Counted from the stretch's first letter, positions 7,865 through 15,054 are shown. The stretch is DNA of 33,976 nucleotides from Vulcanimicrobiota bacterium (GCA_028287545.1 JAQBPL010000284.1:1-33976); one strand, 5' to 3'. Notes: generated by a model from the sequence alone, not told the origin. A program made the numbers and translations.

Positions 7865-7991
7865 TCGGCGTCGCCGGGGCGAGTGCTGGAATCATCGCCC
7901 TTCACCCGTCGTCGCTGCATTGGGGCGGGGTTTCGAGGTGCCCGGCCCCCGCCCTTGGTTCGTGTCGCCCAATGCTGGACTTTTCGAGGTA

Positions 7992-8021
7992 TTGACGGAT
8001 TACGTTCCGGCGTCGTATACG
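7992..8021 (+). promoter_or_regulatory. candidate early promoter with TCGTATACGA palindrome
   Basis: TTGACG (7992-7997), 18-nt spacer, TATACG (8016-8021). The -10 is embedded in the 10-bp perfect palindrome 8013-8022, which recurs at 31059-31068 at the other end of the element, so it is a likely operator. Confidence 0.5.
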
Positions 8022-8254
8022 AGTGGCGACTCCTGAAGGCATGACGCTTCCCTGACCGCCCGAGGCCACCCCGCACACGCGGCCGTCTCATCCCGGCGAG
8101 CGGAACGAAGCCGACTAAACCAGCGGAGCCCACCTCCTCGCCACAAACCGATTCCGTGGACGTCGGCGCTCAGCGGCACCCGTTATGCGGCCCGCAACGA
8201 ACGAGCAGCGGCAACTCCCAGGCCGGTGACATTCGGGGACACCACCTGCGTCTT

Positions 8255-8269
8255 GGACCCCTGGGGTCC
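8255..8269. promoter_or_regulatory. 15-bp inverted repeat, possible operator
   Basis: Seven-base arms GGACCCC and GGGGTCC around a single T, ending 12-18 nt before the start codon of the HTH gene. It could be a binding site for that protein, or an RNA fold that hides its GGAG ribosome site (8268-8273). Confidence 0.4.
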
Positions 8270-8280
8270 TGGAGTGTAGT

Positions 8281-8511
8281 TTGCCAATGCCCAAACCGCA
8301 GCCCGAGCCGCAGGAAGCGGCTTCCGACTCGACACTGTTGACGCTCACCGCGGTAGCCCGCAAGTTTGGACTGCACCGCGAAACCATCCAGCAGATGGTC
8401 GATTCCGGCGGCTTGCGCTTCGTTCGCTTACCGGGCGGCGCGCGTAGGGTGCCGGCGCGCGAGGTCGACGAATGGATCGAGCGGCGACTCGTCCGGGAGC
8501 AAAGCTCCTAA
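8281..8511 (+). CDS. excisionase/MerR-type helix-turn-helix DNA-binding protein
   Basis: 76 aa (74 if ATG 8287 is used rather than TTG 8281; the GGAG at 8270 is better spaced for the TTG). After a Pro/Gln-rich leader it has the HTH_17 pattern: Leu-Thr-x-Ala-Val-Ala-Arg-Lys-Phe-Gly-Leu, recognition helix Arg-Glu-Thr-Ile-Gln-Gln-Met, a wing with Arg-Phe-Val-Arg-Leu-Pro-Gly-Gly-Ala-Arg-Arg, then the helix Val-Asp-Glu-Trp-Ile. Such proteins act as excisionases or early regulators of integrated elements. Its place as the first early gene, divergent from the integrase, supports a directionality-factor role, which is inferred. Confidence 0.8.
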   Translation: MPMPKPQPEPQEAASDSTLLTLTAVARKFGLHRETIQQMVDSGGLRFVRLPGGARRVPAREVDEWIERRLVREQSS

Positions 8512-8512
8512 C

Positions 8513-8659
8513 ATGACGACGCCGACGTATGTGACGTCGGCGGCGCGGGTTCAGAACGGGAACGACCTGGCAGGGTGGTTCTTGATTCGCGATACCCGCC
8601 CGCCCGTCCTCGCTCCGAAGCCGACCCACCCGATGACCGCGCGCGAGGTGCGAGCATGA
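8513..8659 (+). CDS. 48-aa hypothetical protein
   Basis: Short frame starting at ATG one base after the stop of the HTH gene and ending in a 4-nt ATGA overlap with the next gene. It contains Gly-Trp-Phe-Leu-Ile-Arg-Asp-Thr-Arg-Pro-Pro. No family recognised. The position in a coupled gene string is the main support. Confidence 0.55.
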   Translation: MTTPTYVTSAARVQNGNDLAGWFLIRDTRPPVLAPKPTHPMTAREVRA

Positions 8660-9537
8660 ACGCGCGCCAGATCGCGGAAGCGCCTTATGATCGAGTCGTC
8701 GCGCTTCTTCCCGACGCCAAGGCAAAGCCAGCGCGTGGCGGATGCTTGCGCGCCGCGCTTGCGAGGTGCCCGGGTCATACCGACCGCGCGCCGAGCCTAT
8801 CCATCGCCGAGAGCGCAACGGACCAGCGAGTGCTGCTGCGTTGCTTTGCCGGGTGCGCGCCCGAAACTATCGTCAACGCGCTCGGGCTCGAAGTGCGCGA
8901 CCTGTTCATTCCTACAGACCCGGCGGAACTACGACGGCGCGATGATGAGCGCAACGCAACGCGCCGTCGCTACGCCCGTGATCCGAAAGGCACGCGGGAC
9001 GCGCTCCTTCTCAGCGCGCTTGACCGGCGCCGCGCCGAACTGGAACAGCAACACGGATACGCGGGGGTCCCGCTCCTTGCGGGCGACCTGGACGCCGCAG
9101 CGCGCCACGTTGCACGAATCGTCGACGAACCGGAGCCGAAGCCGATCGCGCTCGAACCGTGGGAAACAGGGCTCCCGCATGTCGCGGAACCGCTGTGGCC
9201 GCTGCTCTTTTCTCGAGCCGTAGAGATCGCTGCGCGCGAGCGCTGGCATCGGGCCAAAGCAGAGGCGGCTAAACGCTGGCCCGACGCGGCCGGCGTGTGG
9301 GCGCACCTCGACGCCGACCCACACGGCGCGCAGCGCGACGACTACGATCGCGCTGAGACGATCGCGGCAGAGATGCTTCACCCGAACCGCATCAAGCGCG
9401 GCTTTGTCGCGCGGTCGCACTGTGCGGCCTGCGGTCTATTCCATACCCCCGGCACGGCGCACCCGTTCGCTGCAGAACAAGCCGCGAACCGCGCCGCCCT
9501 GTCTCGCCTTCGCCTCGGTCTGGACGGCACCCGATGA
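8656..9537 (+). CDS. CHC2-like zinc-finger protein, probable primase-related replication protein
   Basis: 293 aa. The N-terminal ~80 residues carry a primase-type zinc finger: C38-P-x-H41, Ala-Pro-Ser-Leu-Ser-Ile, then C63-F-A-G-C67 and a helix ending Leu-Gly-Leu-x-x-x-Asp-Leu-Phe. This layout is usual for the template-binding zinc domain at the N terminus of phage and plasmid primases. No Toprim or archaeo-eukaryotic primase catalytic motif is visible, so it may act with a partner. A second cluster near the C terminus (C256-x2-C259, H263, H269) may bind another zinc. It overlaps the ATPase gene by ATGA, pointing to a joint replication role. Confidence 0.78.
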   Translation: MNARQIAEAPYDRVVALLPDAKAKPARGGCLRAALARCPGHTDRAPSLSIAESATDQRVLLRCFAGCAPETIVNALGLEVRDLFIPTDPAELRRRDDERNATRRRYARDPKGTRDALLLSALDRRRAELEQQHGYAGVPLLAGDLDAAARHVARIVDEPEPKPIALEPWETGLPHVAEPLWPLLFSRAVEIAARERWHRAKAEAAKRWPDAAGVWAHLDADPHGAQRDDYDRAETIAAEMLHPNRIKRGFVARSHCAACGLFHTPGTAHPFAAEQAANRAALSRLRLGLDGTR

Positions 9538-11192
9538 ATCCGCAACGAGATCCCGACTTGGAGCGCGCCGCGTCGAGCTTCGCGCCCGAGCGTTCGCCAG
9601 GGCGTCCCGGCGTCAACTTCACGCAATGGGGTGACGTCGCGCTGTCGCGTGTCTGCTGGCTCATGCCTGACCGCCTTCCCCTGGCCGAGCTTACGATCGT
9701 CGAGGGCGACGGCGGACTCGGGAAAACCACGATGGTTCTCGACATTGCGGCGCGACTCTCCCGCGGTCTGCCGATGCCCGATGGAACACGTCCTTTCGAC
9801 CGGCCGCGAAACTGCGTCATTGTCGCCGACGAGGATCGCACGTCGATTCTGAAGGCGAGGCTGATCGCCGCAGGCGCAGACACGTCCCGCATCTTCCACG
9901 TCGATTCCATCGGCGAGGACCGAGAGCGCTTTTCGCTCCCGAGCCACGGGCGGACGCTCGGCGAGGCGGTACGCGATTGCGATGCGGCGCTCGTTTTGAT
10001 CGACGCGCTTTTCAGCCACTTCGACCAGGGTCTTAAAAGCGGCGTCACCGAGGACGTTCGTAAGGTCTTGACCCCCCTGGGGGAAATCGCGCACGTCACC
10101 GGGGCGGCCGTCGTGGCTATTCGGCATTGGGGCAAGGCGGCGCGCTCGGCCGGAAGCCGGGGACTCGGCAGCATTGACATCACCAACTTCGCCCGCTCGG
10201 TGATGGCCGTTGGACGGCACCCACACGACGAGAGCGGCCCGCGCGTGGTCGCGGTCGCGAAGTCGAACCTGGGACAAGACTTCACCAAGGTCCGCTCCCT
10301 CTCGTTCGTCCTCGAGACGGCGACCGTGACCGAAGGCGACGTGGACGTGTCGGTCGGCCGCGTCGCGTGGGGCGACGAAATCGAGATCACCGCCGACGAA
10401 CTCGCCAACACGGCACCGCAGACCGCGGACGAAAACTCCGAGACTGCCCAACACGCCCGCCGAATCCTGGAACTCGTCGCGGAGGCGGGAGACGACGGGG
10501 CGCCGGCCGACGCCATTCGCAAAACGCTTGAGAGTGAAGGGTGCCCCAAAGCGTCCTTCTTCCGGGCCGTAAAGCGCGCGAGAGTCGAACGCGACTACAG
10601 CGGATACCCCAGGAGGGCGCTCTACCACCTACCGCAAGGCAAGCAAAACCAAGCGAGCAATGCCAGTAGTCCCGCGCGCGCGCGGGATAGCGCGATTACT
10701 GATACTACTGAGACTACTGAGACTGCTGGTAGGGGTCCACAGTTGTCTCAGTTGTCTCAGTTGTCTCAGTCGTTTCATGTAAGAAAAGTTGAGACTACTG
10801 GCGATTCGGACGGGTGGATGATGGCCGGGGACGGCTTGACGCTCGGTTCGCGCATGTGTTCGGGGTGCAAGACCCTCGGCCGCGTGCGAAAGCCGGATGG
10901 CCTCTGCGTCGCCTGTGTCGCCGCCGCAGCCGAGCGGATCCAACCCAGCAAGGAGCCCCACAACGGCGCGGGGGTGACGCAGGCTGATCACACCAACCCG
11001 GATAGCCCGGTTCGCCGGGTGGCTCCGTTCGCGACGCTCTCGACCTCGGAGCCGAGGGCGCGGGACGGACTCACGCTCTCGAACCTGACGTGCCGGGCGG
11101 GCGGGCACATCGGCCGCCTCGACGCGGACGGCTGGTGTAAGGACTGCGCCGCCGCCGGGGTTCAAGCGCCCGCCGCCGGGTCGTCAACGTGA
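9534..11192 (+). CDS. RecA-fold ATPase (RepA/AAA_25-like) with winged helix and C-terminal zinc motifs
   Basis: 552 aa. Walker A GDGGLGKT at 58-65, an acidic strand Val-Ala-Asp-Glu-Asp-Arg at ~97-102, Walker B Leu-Val-Leu-Ile-Asp ending at D157, and a sensor-like Ile-Arg-His-Trp-Gly at ~195-200. This is the pattern of hexameric RepA-type helicases and AAA_25 proteins of plasmids and phages. Residues ~305-365 look like a winged helix. A low-complexity linker (~370-430) is encoded by tandem 9-bp DNA repeats. The tail has two similar Cys modules, each beginning Asp-Gly-Leu-Thr-Leu: C442/C445/C458/C461, and C520/C535/C538, where a His (525) may replace the missing Cys. Likely the replicative helicase or loader. 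Confidence 0.85.
   Translation: MNPQRDPDLERAASSFAPERSPGRPGVNFTQWGDVALSRVCWLMPDRLPLAELTIVEGDGGLGKTTMVLDIAARLSRGLPMPDGTRPFDRPRNCVIVADEDRTSILKARLIAAGADTSRIFHVDSIGEDRERFSLPSHGRTLGEAVRDCDAALVLIDALFSHFDQGLKSGVTEDVRKVLTPLGEIAHVTGAAVVAIRHWGKAARSAGSRGLGSIDITNFARSVMAVGRHPHDESGPRVVAVAKSNLGQDFTKVRSLSFVLETATVTEGDVDVSVGRVAWGDEIEITADELANTAPQTADENSETAQHARRILELVAEAGDDGAPADAIRKTLESEGCPKASFFRAVKRARVERDYSGYPRRALYHLPQGKQNQASNASSPARARDSAITDTTETTETAGRGPQLSQLSQLSQSFHVRKVETTGDSDGWMMAGDGLTLGSRMCSGCKTLGRVRKPDGLCVACVAAAAERIQPSKEPHNGAGVTQADHTNPDSPVRRVAPFATLSTSEPRARDGLTLSNLTCRAGGHIGRLDADGWCKDCAAAGVQAPAAGSST
10695..10800. repeat. 9-bp repeats in both orientations inside the ATPase gene
   Basis: Three exact CAGTTGTCT units plus CAGTCGTTT in tandem (10740-10775). 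AGACTACTG, the reverse complement of CAGTAGTCT, occurs at 10711 and 10792, with variants at 10702 and 10720. The two halves are nearly complementary and could fold into a hairpin. The local sequence is more AT-rich than the rest of the gene. It resembles the intragenic iterons in lambda gene O, so it may be a replication origin, or simply low-complexity coding. Confidence 0.7.
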
Positions 11193-11602
11193 GGACGCGC
11201 ACCGAACCGGCGAGCGAAGCGCGCCAACCCTGCGGGGCGATTGGGCAGCTCGACCTATTCGCGGCGGCGTCTGTGACGCGCGCCCGCCAAGGTCGCGAGC
11301 GAGCGCTGGACGCCGTAGAAGCGGCGAACGCTGCATACCTCGACACGTTGCGCGGCCTCGCCACCGAGATTGCTCGGCGCGAGGGGACGGTCAGCATCGA
11401 CGACCTGCGCGACGAGATGCCGGTGCGGAACGTCCCCCTCCCGAGCGAGGTCGGAATCGACAACCGTGTACTGGGCGCCGTGTTCCGATCCGCCGCGTTC
11501 GTAGCGATCGGGCAGCAGCCGACGCGCCGAGCGGAACGACTCGCGCGTTCGGGAGCCGGCGCCTCGCACGTTACGACCTACCGACTGCGCGGTGTCGCAT
11601 GA
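11189..11602 (+). CDS. hypothetical protein with beta-clamp-like QLDLF motif
   Basis: 137 aa starting at GTG, overlapping the ATPase stop (GTGA). Residues 20-24 read QLDLF, matching the bacterial sliding-clamp binding consensus (QLxLF), in a flexible N-terminal stretch. The remainder is a helix rich in Ala/Glu/Arg followed by a winged-helix-like section (Val-Ser-Ile-Asp-Asp-Leu-Arg... Thr-Thr-Tyr-Arg-Leu). This type of small protein is common next to phage replication genes. A clamp-recruited replication accessory role is inferred from the motif and position only. Confidence 0.7.
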   Translation: MRTRTEPASEARQPCGAIGQLDLFAAASVTRARQGRERALDAVEAANAAYLDTLRGLATEIARREGTVSIDDLRDEMPVRNVPLPSEVGIDNRVLGAVFRSAAFVAIGQQPTRRAERLARSGAGASHVTTYRLRGVA

Positions 11603-11874
11603 AAGGCGCGCCGTTCCCCAAGGTGCGCGGCGTGACCGCGTGCGCCAAGGATGCTCGGTGCCAGTGCTGCGCTCGCGCCACCGTGACGGTTCGCGGGTAT
11701 GGCCGGGCGACCGTCGCGTTCTACCGCGATCGACAGAGCGAACGGGTCACGGGCGGCTACACCAGCGGCGGCCCGAAGGGGCGACTGACGCCCGACGACT
11801 TCGCGACCGAAGCGATGCAAGCCGTTCTCGTCCCGGCGTTCGCGTCGGCGGTAGACGTCGAGGTCCCGTCGTGA
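11599..11874 (+). CDS. hypothetical protein with N-terminal Cys cluster
   Basis: 91 aa, not recognised. Four Cys lie close together (C15, C21, C23, C24), followed by Val/Arg/Tyr strands and a Gly-rich turn (Thr-Gly-Gly-Tyr-Thr-Ser-Gly-Gly). ATGA overlap with the preceding gene and GTGA overlap with the following one, so it is translated as part of the replication block. Confidence 0.65.
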   Translation: MKGAPFPKVRGVTACAKDARCQCCARATVTVRGYGRATVAFYRDRQSERVTGGYTSGGPKGRLTPDDFATEAMQAVLVPAFASAVDVEVPS

Positions 11875-12185
11875 GCGAGTGGTGGGAGCGCGACGAGTCT
11901 CGAGACGCAGCGTATACGGCCGGGGAAATGCTGCGCGAGCTGCACGCCTGGCTCGTCGAGAACTCGCCGAAGGTCGAACTCGACGGCCAATTCTGCAGGC
12001 CGTGTAATGAGGTGGCGTTTCGCGAGCAGAGGATGCTCGTAGAGCGCGAGGGCGTTCTTTTCTTTTTGCGGTGCCCGGCCGACCCGAGCCACCCGACCCG
12101 TCCGCTAGATCGGTCGCGATTCGCGCGCTTCATCGCAGATCGTCTCGGCATAGCCGCGCCGACCGCCGCGGAGTCGAGACGATGA
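11871..12185 (+). CDS. small zinc-site protein, paralogue of the next gene (copy 1)
   Basis: 104 aa from GTG (GTGA overlap). Putative zinc ligands C42-x2-C45, C68 and H74, followed by the conserved tail Pro-Thr-Arg-Pro-Leu-Asp-x-x-Arg-Phe-Ala-Arg-Phe-Ile-Ala-Asp. The region before the Cys pair is the helix Leu-Arg-Glu-Leu-His-Ala-Trp-Leu-Val-Glu. The downstream gene has the same order and spacing, so the two arose by tandem duplication. Function unknown; DNA or RNA contact is plausible for such a compact zinc domain. Confidence 0.7.
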   Translation: MSEWWERDESRDAAYTAGEMLRELHAWLVENSPKVELDGQFCRPCNEVAFREQRMLVEREGVLFFLRCPADPSHPTRPLDRSRFARFIADRLGIAAPTAAESRR

Positions 12186-12568
12186 CGCGCGGGCGCCGCG
12201 GGCCCGATCGCGACCGGCCCATTTCTGCGCGTGGCCGGGTCGCGTTGTTCGAGGAATCCCGAGCCCGAGCAGATGCGAACGCTGCCGAGGAACTTCGCCG
12301 GCAGGCCGAACTCGACGAGAAGATCATGGCCGAGGTCGCGGAGATCCGTCGCCTGCACCACTGGCTGCTCGAACACTGGCCGATCGAACTCGGCGAAGCA
12401 CAGCGCGCGGTTTGCCCGGCGTGTGAGCGTCGCATGGTCGTCGACCGCGTTTCGATATGCTGGCTTTTCCGGTGCCATGTGCCAGGCCACCCGACGAAGC
12501 CGATCAACGCGAAACGCTTCGCGCGGTTCATCGCCTCGCAACTCGGCGTCGAGGACCCAACCGCGTGA
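12182..12568 (+). CDS. small zinc-site protein, paralogue of the previous gene (copy 2)
   Basis: 128 aa, ATGA overlap with copy 1. Ligands C78-x2-C81, C98, H103, and tail Pro-Thr-Lys-Pro-Ile-Asn-x-x-Arg-Phe-Ala-Arg-Phe-Ile-Ala align with copy 1. It differs by an extra ~35-residue N-terminal basic and then charged coiled-coil-like segment (Glu-Glu-Leu-Arg-Arg-Gln-Ala-Glu-Leu). That extension suggests the copies have diverged in partner binding. No named family recognised. Confidence 0.7.
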   Translation: MTRGRRGPDRDRPISARGRVALFEESRARADANAAEELRRQAELDEKIMAEVAEIRRLHHWLLEHWPIELGEAQRAVCPACERRMVVDRVSICWLFRCHVPGHPTKPINAKRFARFIASQLGVEDPTA

Positions 12569-12957
12569 GCCGGTTCGTGAGCTTCAACGGACGCACCGCA
12601 TCGGTCGTCCTCCGCAACGTGATCGACCTCCGCTTCGACCCGGGGAGTGACGCGCTCGACCTGCTCGCGACGGGCGAAGGCGGACTCGTTCACTTCGGGA
12701 CCGCCGCGCTGGCGTTGTACCGACACGACAGCAGCGGCGTGATGGTGTTCGCGTACACGGCAAGCACGGGCGGGTATCTCGGCCGTCTCGAGGAGCACGA
12801 CTTCTGCAGGCCCGATGTGCAGCGCCAACTTGTCGCCCTCTTTTCCGTCGCGCTCCGCGAACGCTTCGAGCCCGCCCACGACGATGCGTACACCGCCGCG
12901 ATGGGGCTCCTCGCAGAAGCCGAGCGCGACGCCACCCGAGAGGCGAGTACCGGGTAA
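12565..12957 (+). CDS. hypothetical protein, beta-rich
   Basis: 130 aa from GTG (GTGA overlap). The first 75 residues alternate strands and turns (Phe-Val-Ser-Phe-Asn-Gly, Val-Val-Leu-Arg-Asn-Val, Gly-Gly-Leu-Val-His-Phe-Gly), then a helical end. No motif of known function. It closes the first coupled gene block; the next gene begins 65 nt later with its own ribosome site. Confidence 0.65.
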   Translation: MSRFVSFNGRTASVVLRNVIDLRFDPGSDALDLLATGEGGLVHFGTAALALYRHDSSGVMVFAYTASTGGYLGRLEEHDFCRPDVQRQLVALFSVALRERFEPAHDDAYTAAMGLLAEAERDATREASTG

Positions 12958-13022
12958 CTCCGCAGACCTCGCCGTTCCCACCACCACCACACAACACCAC
13001 GACCAACAGGAAGGCTCGACCA

Positions 13023-13541
13023 ATGACCAGCGACAGCCCAGCGCAGACCACGAAGCGCGCACCCCTCGCAATCAGACCCGAGCGCGTGACGGAAGTCCTC
13101 GCCGGCATTCAGGTGATACTGCCGCCGGAGACTCCGACCGGCGTATGGTTCGTCCGCGACGATGAGGACGGCCGGTATTATGGACCGATCACCGCAGGCG
13201 TCGCGCGCTGGGTGTGGAGTGTCGTTGATCCCAGCCCCGCGCTCAGTCGCCGAATCCATCGCCTCACCGTCGCCGAGGTGCAAGCAATCAGCGAGAGAGC
13301 GGGAGCAGTCCGCAGCACCCGTGCACGGCGCACGCGCACCGAACGCAAACTTGCCTCCGACGTGACCCGGCTTCTTCTCGCCCTCGGCGAAGCACGCGCT
13401 GAAGTCGCCCGCCTGCGTGGCAAGATCAAGCCGACCACAGCCGCCGCAAAACCCGACACCAACGGCAGCGCTTTCGTCGACCGCCGCGCGAACACCGGAG
13501 GAGCCGCACCGACGATCGTCAACGCACGGGTGAGCGGGTGA
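13023..13541 (+). CDS. hypothetical protein with basic coiled-coil half
   Basis: 172 aa with a strong AGGAAGG ribosome site about 9 nt before ATG. The N-terminal half is mixed beta with Gly-Val-Trp-Phe-Val-Arg-Asp-Asp-Glu-Asp-Gly and Tyr-Tyr-Gly-Pro-Ile. The second half is a basic helix (many Arg-Thr-Arg) that turns into a Leu-heptad-like stretch (Leu-Leu-Leu-Ala-Leu-Gly-Glu-Ala-Arg). It is translationally coupled to the winged-helix gene. Not recognised. Confidence 0.65.
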   Translation: MTSDSPAQTTKRAPLAIRPERVTEVLAGIQVILPPETPTGVWFVRDDEDGRYYGPITAGVARWVWSVVDPSPALSRRIHRLTVAEVQAISERAGAVRSTRARRTRTERKLASDVTRLLLALGEARAEVARLRGKIKPTTAAAKPDTNGSAFVDRRANTGGAAPTIVNARVSG

Positions 13542-14002
13542 GCGCACAGCCAACGCAGCGCAAGCGCACACCGACGAAGCCGAACGTCCGAGCCGTCAAA
13601 GTCCTGAACCGCATTGTCGCCCACGTCAGCGCAAAAGGATACTGGCCGAGCGCGCCCGAGATCCAAGCAGACCTCGGCGTTCGGGCCGGTTCCCGAGCCA
13701 CGGTTTGGAGAAGCCTGAAGGCACTCGACAACGCCGGCCTCGTCACGATGCAGCGCAGCCGTGCCTGGTCGATCACGGGAGACGGATGGGGCCACCTCGG
13801 TATGCCCCCGATCGCACCGCGGCACGACGGAAAACCACGCAAGAAAACCCACAAGCAAAAACTCGCAAGCACCCGTGAGCAGCGCACGCTCCGCCGACTC
13901 GACGCGTTCAAAGTCTACGACCAGGCAAAGACAACCGCGGCGCCGTGGGTGACGCACGCCGAGCCGCCACCGGCCGATGAAACGCTCGAGATCATCGAAT
14001 AA
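13538..14002 (+). CDS. LexA-type winged-helix DNA-binding protein without protease domain
   Basis: 154 aa from GTG (GTGA overlap). Residues ~20-80 match the LexA N-terminal domain: Ile-Val-Ala-His-Val-Ser-Ala-Lys-Gly-Tyr-Trp-Pro-Ser, Glu-Ile-Gln, Ala-Thr-Val-Trp-Arg-Ser-Leu-Lys-Ala-Leu-Asp-Asn-Ala-Gly-Leu-Val. The S24 protease part with its Ser-Lys pair is absent; the tail is basic and Pro-rich. It is thus a probable sequence-specific regulator not subject to RecA-triggered self-cleavage. It is the closest upstream regulator gene to the iteron gap and the CCTTAAGG promoters, so it is a candidate binder of those sites. Confidence 0.8.
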   Translation: MSAQPTQRKRTPTKPNVRAVKVLNRIVAHVSAKGYWPSAPEIQADLGVRAGSRATVWRSLKALDNAGLVTMQRSRAWSITGDGWGHLGMPPIAPRHDGKPRKKTHKQKLASTREQRTLRRLDAFKVYDQAKTTAAPWVTHAEPPPADETLEIIE

Positions 14003-14214
14003 CGCACTCGTAGCGCAACCAACAGAACGAGAAAACCCTACAAACAGGGACCACATGCTTTCGGACCTGTCACTCGTCGCAAGGTCAAATAGCGAGTGGG
14101 CGGCTCAACACTACCGGAAGGCGCGCACCGAGCCTGCTGGGGTGCGGGCGGTTTCGTGCGGGAATTGCAACGAGCGGGAACGCCGTGGCCGGGGCTCGGC
14201 TTTGAAACGGCTTC

Positions 14215-14496
14215 TCAGGTCGGTGGAGCGCAGGGACCGGAGGCGCACACTCTGGCTTCGTGGACGATCTGCTGCGATACGTTGAGCCCGATCCAGTACG
14301 CGCCGACCGCCATAAGAGCGAGCAGCGCGACGGTCGTCAAGAACGAGTACGGGTCCTTCACCAGCCGGTGCCAGCGCGCGTAGGACGTGGCCGCTAGGTG
14401 CGTCTTGAACGCGCCATCCGCTACCGCCAGCGTGGGGACGAGTAGGACGATTGCGGTGACGAAACAGGCGAGGCTTGTGGTGATGAAAGTCGGCAT
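14215..14496 (-). CDS. small membrane protein with two hydrophobic segments
   Basis: 93 aa on the strand opposite to all neighbouring early genes. The start is ATG 14496 with AAGGGG 8-9 nt upstream and a promoter at 14563-14591; the frame stays open further upstream but there encodes only iteron translation. A first hydrophobic stretch (residues 4-26) could be a signal peptide or anchor, and a second (~51-74) is a membrane helix. Two Cys lie near the C terminus. It could be a holin-like, exclusion or lysogenic-conversion protein; its own promoter suggests expression when the early genes are silent. Confidence 0.68.
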   Translation of the reverse strand: MPTFITTSLACFVTAIVLLVPTLAVADGAFKTHLAATSYARWHRLVKDPYSFLTTVALLALMAVGAYWIGLNVSQQIVHEARVCASGPCAPPT

Positions 14497-14562
14497 GACG
14501 TAACCCCTTGCGGTATGGTTGCCTTGCTGTGTCCGAGGCTCCTTTGCCTGCTCTTTTTTCTT

Positions 14563-14591
14563 GTGATATTTTTGCGCGCTACGCAGCTCAA
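14563..14591 (-). promoter_or_regulatory. promoter for the minus-strand membrane protein gene
   Basis: On the minus strand, TTGAGC (14591-14586), 17-nt spacer, TATCAC (14568-14563), in an unusually AT-rich patch, about 65 nt before the ATG. Confidence 0.5.
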
Positions 14592-14690
14592 AGTACGGTC
14601 GGGTCGGCGGCGTCGGGCGCGCTAGGGGCTTGGGGGGTTGCCACCCCTGGCGCGTGCGCGTGCGTGCGGCGCGATGCGTGAGCGCGTAGA

Positions 14691-15023
14691 CACAGAGTAC
14701 CGGGCCCGCGCGCGGGTCGTGCTGCGCGAGGGTGTGCGCGTGCGTGCGTTGAGCGCGGACCGATCGGTCACAGAGTACCGCAACGGTGCGGTCGTGCGGA
14801 TCGCGGTCGCGCGCGTCGGTGCCGGATCGGATCGCAGGGGGCGCGCTCGCGAAGGGTGCCGGGTACTCTGTGCCGGTTGCGGTCGATGCGCGCGGTCGAT
14901 GCGTGGCGGTTCGCGCTCGGTACTCTGTGGCCCGGTTGCGGGGAGCGCGTGCGCGTTCCGGCGCGGTCGTGGTCCGGTACTCTGTGCGTCGTGCGACCGA
15001 GCGGAAAGAATCGGTACTCTGTG
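14691..15023. repeat. array of six 11-bp iterons GGTACTCTGTG
   Basis: Two exact copies in reverse orientation (14691-14701, 14769-14779) and four exact copies in forward orientation (14862-14872, 14919-14929, 14976-14986, 15013-15023). Two forward intervals are exactly 57 bp and the next is 37 bp. They lie in a 634-bp gap (14497-15130) without a supported gene, very GC-rich with alternating CG/TG runs, flanked by AT-rich patches. The last copy abuts the -35 of the next promoter. Candidate origin, partition site or cooperative operator. Confidence 0.88.
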
Positions 15024-15025
15024 CA

Positions 15026-15054
15026 TTGACAAGCCAAGGCAATTCCCTTAAGGT
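15026..15054 (+). promoter_or_regulatory. promoter overlapped by a CCTTAAGG palindrome
   Basis: TTGACA (15026-15031), 17-nt spacer, TAAGGT (15049-15054). The palindrome CCTTAAGG occupies 15046-15053, covering the -10. An iteron ends 2 nt before the -35. The same palindrome covers the promoter region at 16453-16485. Confidence 0.65.

Larger units (their letters stand above)
7865..8280. other. intergenic control region between integrase and early genes
   Basis: 416 bp without a convincing gene. It holds a candidate plus-strand promoter (7992-8021) whose -10 lies in the palindrome TCGTATACGA, and a 15-bp inverted repeat at 8255-8269 just before the first early gene. The ~235-nt stretch between them shows no supported open frame; it could be an untranslated leader or hold integrase arm sites. 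Confidence 0.6.

Noticed and set aside
9378..10628. 416-codon open frame antisense to the ATPase gene
   Set aside because: Shadow of a gene with Walker motifs.
14055..14285. 76-aa plus-strand frame after the winged-helix gene
   Set aside because: A plausible AGGGA ribosome site exists, but the C-terminal third is antisense to the membrane protein gene and the sequence is Arg-rich without a core.
14862..15023. CRISPR array
   Set aside because: The 57-bp periodicity is suggestive, but the repeat is only 11 bp, occurs in both orientations, spacing is not constant and no cas gene is present.
14215..15042. Long minus-strand open frame (275 aa) through the iteron field
   Set aside because: Only the last 93 codons look like protein; the upstream part is an artefact of GC-rich iterons (repeated Thr-Glu-Tyr-Arg) and a proper ribosome site and promoter precede the inner ATG.
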